64,000 nt of DNA from Gammaproteobacteria bacterium (GTDB lineage Bacteria; Pseudomonadota; Gammaproteobacteria; Pseudomonadales; Porticoccaceae). Positions 60,826 through 64,000 of this stretch are shown here, piece by piece; the first letter of the stretch is position 1, and every line of letters begins with the position of its first letter. The stretch lies in contig JAGPUW010000008.1 in the NCBI GenBank assembly GCA_018069465.1, forward strand, positions 248,001 through 312,000. Reading direction: 5' to 3'. The position numbers and the translations under genes were made by a program. The notes beneath the pieces are model-generated. The model had not been told where the DNA came from. It saw only the letters and a list, made by a program, of their open reading frames with translations, and did no database searches.

Positions 60826-62598
60826 TTAATAAACACGTGCTTTTGGCGCGAAGGGTTCGCGGGTAACGGGCGAGAAGTTAACCTTCCGCTTGGACACGCT
60901 TTTATCGTTGGGGAAATAAACCGAGTGACACAACCAGTTTTCATCGTCGCGATCAGGGAAATCTTCACGGGCGTGGGCGCCGCGACTTTCTGTGCGCACT
61001 TCGGCGGCAATCGCTGTCGCTTCGGCCACTTCAAGCAAGTTCTGCAACTCAAGGGCTTCAATCCGCGCCGTGTTATAAGCTGCTGACTTGTCTTCCAGCT
61101 GAAGGTTTTCAACGCGCTTGCGCAGATCAGCTAGTTTCTTAACACCTTCCTGCATATAGTCACCGCGACGGAATACGCCAAAGTGGTTTTGCATAATGGT
61201 TTGTAGCTCTTTGCGCAAATCAGCCGTTTTCTCACCACTGTTGCTGCCGTTCAAACGATCGAGACGCGCACAGGCCGCCTCAATATCGGCATCTGTCGCA
61301 TCACCCAGCTCAACGCCTTCACGCAGTGACTTTTCAATAAACAAACCGGCAGCGCGGCCAAAGACCACGAGATCGAGCAGTGAATTACCACCGAGGCGGT
61401 TGGCGCCGTGTACGGAGACACAAGCCACTTCACCACAGGCGAACAAGCCATCGATCACTTGCTCGTTGCCATCGGTATCGAGCGTCAAAGCCTGGCCACT
61501 AACATTGGTCGGAATACCGCCCATCATGTAGTGGCAAGTTGGTACCACGGGCACCAGGTCTGTAACCGGGTCAACCTGGGCAAAGGTTTCAGATAACTCA
61601 CAAATACCCGGTAGCTTACTGTGCAGCACTTCTTCACCGAGGTGGTCGAGTTTCAAATGCACGTGATCGCCATCGGGGCCACAGCCGCGACCCTCGAGAA
61701 TCTCCAACACCATCGAGCGGGCCACAACGTCGCGACCGGCGAGGTCTTTAGCATTGGGCGCATAGCGCTCCATAAAGCGCTCGCCATCTTTATTGACCAG
61801 ATAACCACCTTCGCCACGACAACCCTCGGTAACCAGAACACCGGCACCGTGAATACCCGTTGGGTGGAACTGCCACATTTCAATATCTTGAACCGGAAAG
61901 CCAGCGCGCAGAGCCATACCAACACCGTCACCGGTATTGATGTGAGCATTCGTCGTTGAGGAGAAAATACGTCCCGCGCCCCCGGTGGCAAAAACGGTCG
62001 CCTTTGATTTCACGTAAACCGTTTCGCCAGTTTCAATATCAATGGCGATCACACCGACGACAGCGCCGTCTTTGTTTTTCACCAGATCGATGGCAAACCA
62101 CTCATTGAGGAAAACTGTCTTGGCTTTCAAGTTGGCCTGATAGAGCGTGTGTAACAGCGCGTGGCCGGTGCGATCTGCCGCCGCGCAAGTGCGCGCCGCC
62201 TGACCACCATTGCCGTAGTCTTTCGACTGACCGCCAAAGGGGCGCTGATAAATACGACCCTCTTCGGTACGGGAAAAAGGCAAGCCCATGTGCTCTAGCT
62301 CAAAGACCGCCTCGGGGCCGACCTGACACATATACTCGATGGCGTCCTGGTCACCGATGTAATCGGAACCTTTAACGGTGTCATACATATGCCACTGCCA
62401 CTGATCCTGGGGATCGTCACTGGCGATTGCGCAAGTGATCCCGCCCTGGGCAGATACGGTGTGGGAGCGTGTCGGAAACACCTTGGTGATAACCGCTGTT
62501 TTGTAACCTGATTGCGCAAGCTGTAAAGAGGCGCGCATACCTGCACCGCCGCCGCCAATAATTACGCCATCAAAAGAGATAGTTCTCATTTTAGCCAT
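60826..62598 (-). CDS. sdhA: Succinate dehydrogenase flavoprotein subunit
   Basis: Oxidises succinate to fumarate with covalently bound FAD. The 590 residues have the FAD loop [19 protein letters not shown], the flavinylated His in [12 protein letters not shown], the substrate-binding [20 protein letters not shown] and the capping-domain Arg. The ATG at 62598, four bases after the sdhD stop, gives [12 protein letters not shown] and is preferred over a longer frame running into sdhD. Confidence 0.97.
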   Translation of the reverse strand: MAKMRTISFDGVIIGGGGAGMRASLQLAQSGYKTAVITKVFPTRSHTVSAQGGITCAIASDDPQDQWQWHMYDTVKGSDYIGDQDAIEYMCQVGPEAVFELEHMGLPFSRTEEGRIYQRPFGGQSKDYGNGGQAARTCAAADRTGHALLHTLYQANLKAKTVFLNEWFAIDLVKNKDGAVVGVIAIDIETGETVYVKSKATVFATGGAGRIFSSTTNAHINTGDGVGMALRAGFPVQDIEMWQFHPTGIHGAGVLVTEGCRGEGGYLVNKDGERFMERYAPNAKDLAGRDVVARSMVLEILEGRGCGPDGDHVHLKLDHLGEEVLHSKLPGICELSETFAQVDPVTDLVPVVPTCHYMMGGIPTNVSGQALTLDTDGNEQVIDGLFACGEVACVSVHGANRLGGNSLLDLVVFGRAAGLFIEKSLREGVELGDATDADIEAACARLDRLNGSNSGEKTADLRKELQTIMQNHFGVFRRGDYMQEGVKKLADLRKRVENLQLEDKSAAYNTARIEALELQNLLEVAEATAIAAEVRTESRGAHAREDFPDRDDENWLCHSVYFPNDKSVSKRKVNFSPVTREPFAPKARVY

Positions 62599-62602
62599 TA
62601 AC

Positions 62603-62974
62603 CTACTTCCCCCAGAGAATAGCGACAGTCCAGACCACGTAGACAAAAATGACTGCGATCATGCCCAACTGCAAAAACACCCTCAGCAGGGTAGCTTTAG
62701 GTCCCATTAAACGCACCGTGACATAGTCAGTCAGCACACCCCACATACCAATCCAGGCATGGGCCGCGAGAGACAGGACAGCAAAGACCGTTAATATTCG
62801 AATGCATAAACCGCTGTTCAACGCTTTCCAACTGGCGAAGTCGACCTCGGGGGTAAGCAATAACCAGCCGGCAATAACCAGCAAATAAATCGTTAGCACA
62901 ACACCACTAACACGCTGCACGATCCAGTCGGACAGCCCGCTGCGACCAAAACTTGTTACATTTGTTACAGCCAT
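62603..62974 (-). CDS. sdhD: Succinate dehydrogenase membrane anchor SdhD
   Basis: A 123-residue inner-membrane anchor with three hydrophobic helices. The heme and quinone-site segment [16 protein letters not shown] contains the axial His and the Tyr/Asp expected in the family. It overlaps the end of sdhC by ten bases and precedes sdhA by four. Confidence 0.93.
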   Translation of the reverse strand: MAVTNVTSFGRSGLSDWIVQRVSGVVLTIYLLVIAGWLLLTPEVDFASWKALNSGLCIRILTVFAVLSLAAHAWIGMWGVLTDYVTVRLMGPKATLLRVFLQLGMIAVIFVYVVWTVAILWGK

Positions 62975-63342
62975 ACCCAGGCTCCTGCGAAAGCAATCAA
63001 TATAGCGGCGATGACAAGCACCAGCTTAGCACCAAGAATGCCACCTTCTAGCGTTTCACCGACACCGAAGTCCATAAACATATGACGGATGCCGGCCACC
63101 AGATGATAAGCCAATGCCGCCAGCATGCCCCACAACACCAGCTTAACCAGAGGGTGAGTGAGAATACCCTGCAGCGCCGTAAAGCTCTCATCGGAAGCGA
63201 GGCTACAATCGAGCATCCATATAAACAGGCCGCTAATAACAAACAGCGCAACACCGGAGACGCGATGAAGAATGGAAACATAAGCGGTAATGGGAAGCTG
63301 AATCGTCCCAATATCCAAATTGACAGGTCTTTTATCGTTCAC
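62965..63342 (-). CDS. sdhC: Succinate dehydrogenase cytochrome b556 subunit SdhC
   Basis: A 125-residue inner-membrane subunit with three hydrophobic helices. The signature HRVSGVALFVISGLFIW and the heme-ligand His in AYHLVAGIRHMFMD are present. The start is GTG at 63342 (MNDKRPVNLDIGTIQLPITA). It is the first gene of the sdhCDAB-sucAB-lpd-sucCD operon and has a strong promoter about 120 bases upstream. Confidence 0.94.
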   Translation of the reverse strand: MNDKRPVNLDIGTIQLPITAYVSILHRVSGVALFVISGLFIWMLDCSLASDESFTALQGILTHPLVKLVLWGMLAALAYHLVAGIRHMFMDFGVGETLEGGILGAKLVLVIAAILIAFAGAWVWL

Positions 63343-63468
63343 AACTAGCTATACCTCAAACCCACAAAGGGCGTTAATTTTTAGGCACTAAATAAAACAG
63401 GAGTTAACACAGTTGCCGGGTAAAAAAACCGTCGATAACAGCAACCACAGCGACTTATAACGCGGGGC

Positions 63469-63497
63469 ATTATAGGAGTATTGATATTCAATTACAA
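63469..63497 (-). promoter_or_regulatory. Sigma-70 promoter of the sdh-suc operon
   Basis: On the minus strand, TTGTAA (four of six -35 matches), a 17-base spacer and a perfect TATAAT. The expected start point lies about 120 nucleotides before the sdhC GTG, leaving room for post-transcriptional control in the leader. Confidence 0.7.
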
Positions 63498-63654
63498 CGA
63501 ATCAAAACGGCGCAAGACCTTCATTTCAAAGTACTAAAAGCCCAATATATGCAGCCACAATCCTGAAAACTGCCCCCTTGTTGTGCAGCGCAATTACACC
63601 GTGCACCACAATAAAGCCGGCGCTCAGCAAACACCTAAAAAGAGGCAATCCAAA

Positions 63655-63684
63655 TTGACAAACAGAGGGTGAGAAGGCTAGAGT
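63655..63684 (+). promoter_or_regulatory. Putative sigma-70 promoter of gltA
   Basis: A perfect TTGACA at 63655-63660, an 18-base spacer and TAGAGT (four of six) at 63679-63684, about 65 bases before the gltA ATG. The weak -10 and long spacer suggest an activated or moderate promoter. Confidence 0.5.
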
Positions 63685-63748
63685 CGCGGCCTTTGTAATT
63701 TAAGGCTGGCTGCTGTTGCCGTCGCCGAATGCTTTCCAGGGGAACCTT

Positions 63749-64000
63749 ATGACAGACAAAAAAGCCACTCTCAATATTGAGGGCCGCAACGACGCCATTG
63801 AACTACCTATTTATTCTGGCACCTTGGGCCAGGACGTTATCGATGTCGCCTCGCTAACCTCCAAAGGTGTTTTTACCTTTGACCCCGGCTTCACCTCCAC
63901 GGCCTCCTGCGAATCAAAAATCACTTTCATCGACGGCGACAAGGGCGTGCTGCTACACCGCGGCTACCCCATTAGCGACCTGGCGGAAAACACCACCTAC
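63749..64000 (+). CDS. gltA: Citrate synthase, N-terminal fragment
   Basis: The first 84 codons of type II citrate synthase, which condenses oxaloacetate and acetyl-CoA. [20 protein letters not shown], then [20 protein letters not shown] and [17 protein letters not shown] are the usual N-terminal domain. The gene continues beyond the window, so the catalytic His and Asp are not seen. It is divergent from the sdh operon, the normal gammaproteobacterial arrangement. Confidence 0.95.
   Translation, partial: MTDKKATLNIEGRNDAIELPIYSGTLGQDVIDVASLTSKGVFTFDPGFTSTASCESKITFIDGDKGVLLHRGYPISDLAENTTY

Larger units (their letters stand above)
63343..63748. other. Divergent sdhC/gltA regulatory region
   Basis: 406 bases without a gene between the oppositely directed sdhC and gltA. 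It holds one promoter for each side (separate entries), about 180 bases apart. I could not pick out a clear operator, CRP-like site or attenuator between them. Confidence 0.6.

Overview
The window is chromosomal DNA of a gammaproteobacterium. It carries the gammaproteobacterial rpsB-tsf-pyrH-frr-uppS-cdsA-dxr-rseP-bamA-skp-lpxD-fabZ-lpxA run, a CysB of E. coli length (324 aa), a succinylase-type lysine pathway (dapC, dapD, dapE), and an sdhCDAB-sucAB-lpd-sucCD operon divergent from gltA in the Pseudomonas-like order. ThrH, DUF2835, RsmJ and a 529-residue isocitrate lyase also point to a Pseudomonas/Cellvibrionales-type lineage. The Baeyer-Villiger-type monooxygenase would suit an environmental or marine member. 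The lineage is inference; no rRNA or tRNA gene is visible.

Layout. 1-12435 (minus): translation and envelope genes from rpsB down to a truncated lpxA. 12744-22121 (plus): map, glnD, dapC, nth, an ArsC-like reductase, dapD, dapE and an EamA transporter. 22140-27668 (minus): rsmJ, an OmpA-type lipoprotein, a CPA1 antiporter and tex. 28127-30603: aceA, then a small higBA toxin-antitoxin module set between two copies of the aceA 3' end and terminator. 30689-36653 (minus): a flavin monooxygenase and a 1298-residue membrane protein joining a YCF48-type beta-propeller to a KAP P-loop NTPase. 36877-48653: mostly housekeeping genes (RNA methyltransferase, rraA, pabB, thrH, cysB, tauE-like, 5'-nucleotidase, AGCS symporter, PLP enzyme, yajC, bcp, mdh). 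49114-51060: two genes of visibly different base composition. 51173-64000: dut-like, DUF2835, the TCA operon and the start of gltA.

How the genes work together. The first block couples protein synthesis (S2, EF-Ts, RRF), UMP kinase, isoprenoid and undecaprenyl carrier synthesis (Dxr, UppS), phospholipid synthesis (CdsA), outer-membrane protein assembly (Skp, BamA), the sigma-E protease (RseP) and lipid A synthesis (LpxD, FabZ, LpxA). The sdh-suc operon, gltA, mdh and aceA cover most of the TCA cycle and the glyoxylate bypass entry.

The two observations most worth following are the propeller-KAP fusion protein (32757-36653) and the higBA insertion at the aceA tail (29699-30603). The latter left a diverged second aceA tail, a duplicated bidirectional terminator on each side of the module, and a strong promoter placed so that the toxin mRNA would be leaderless.
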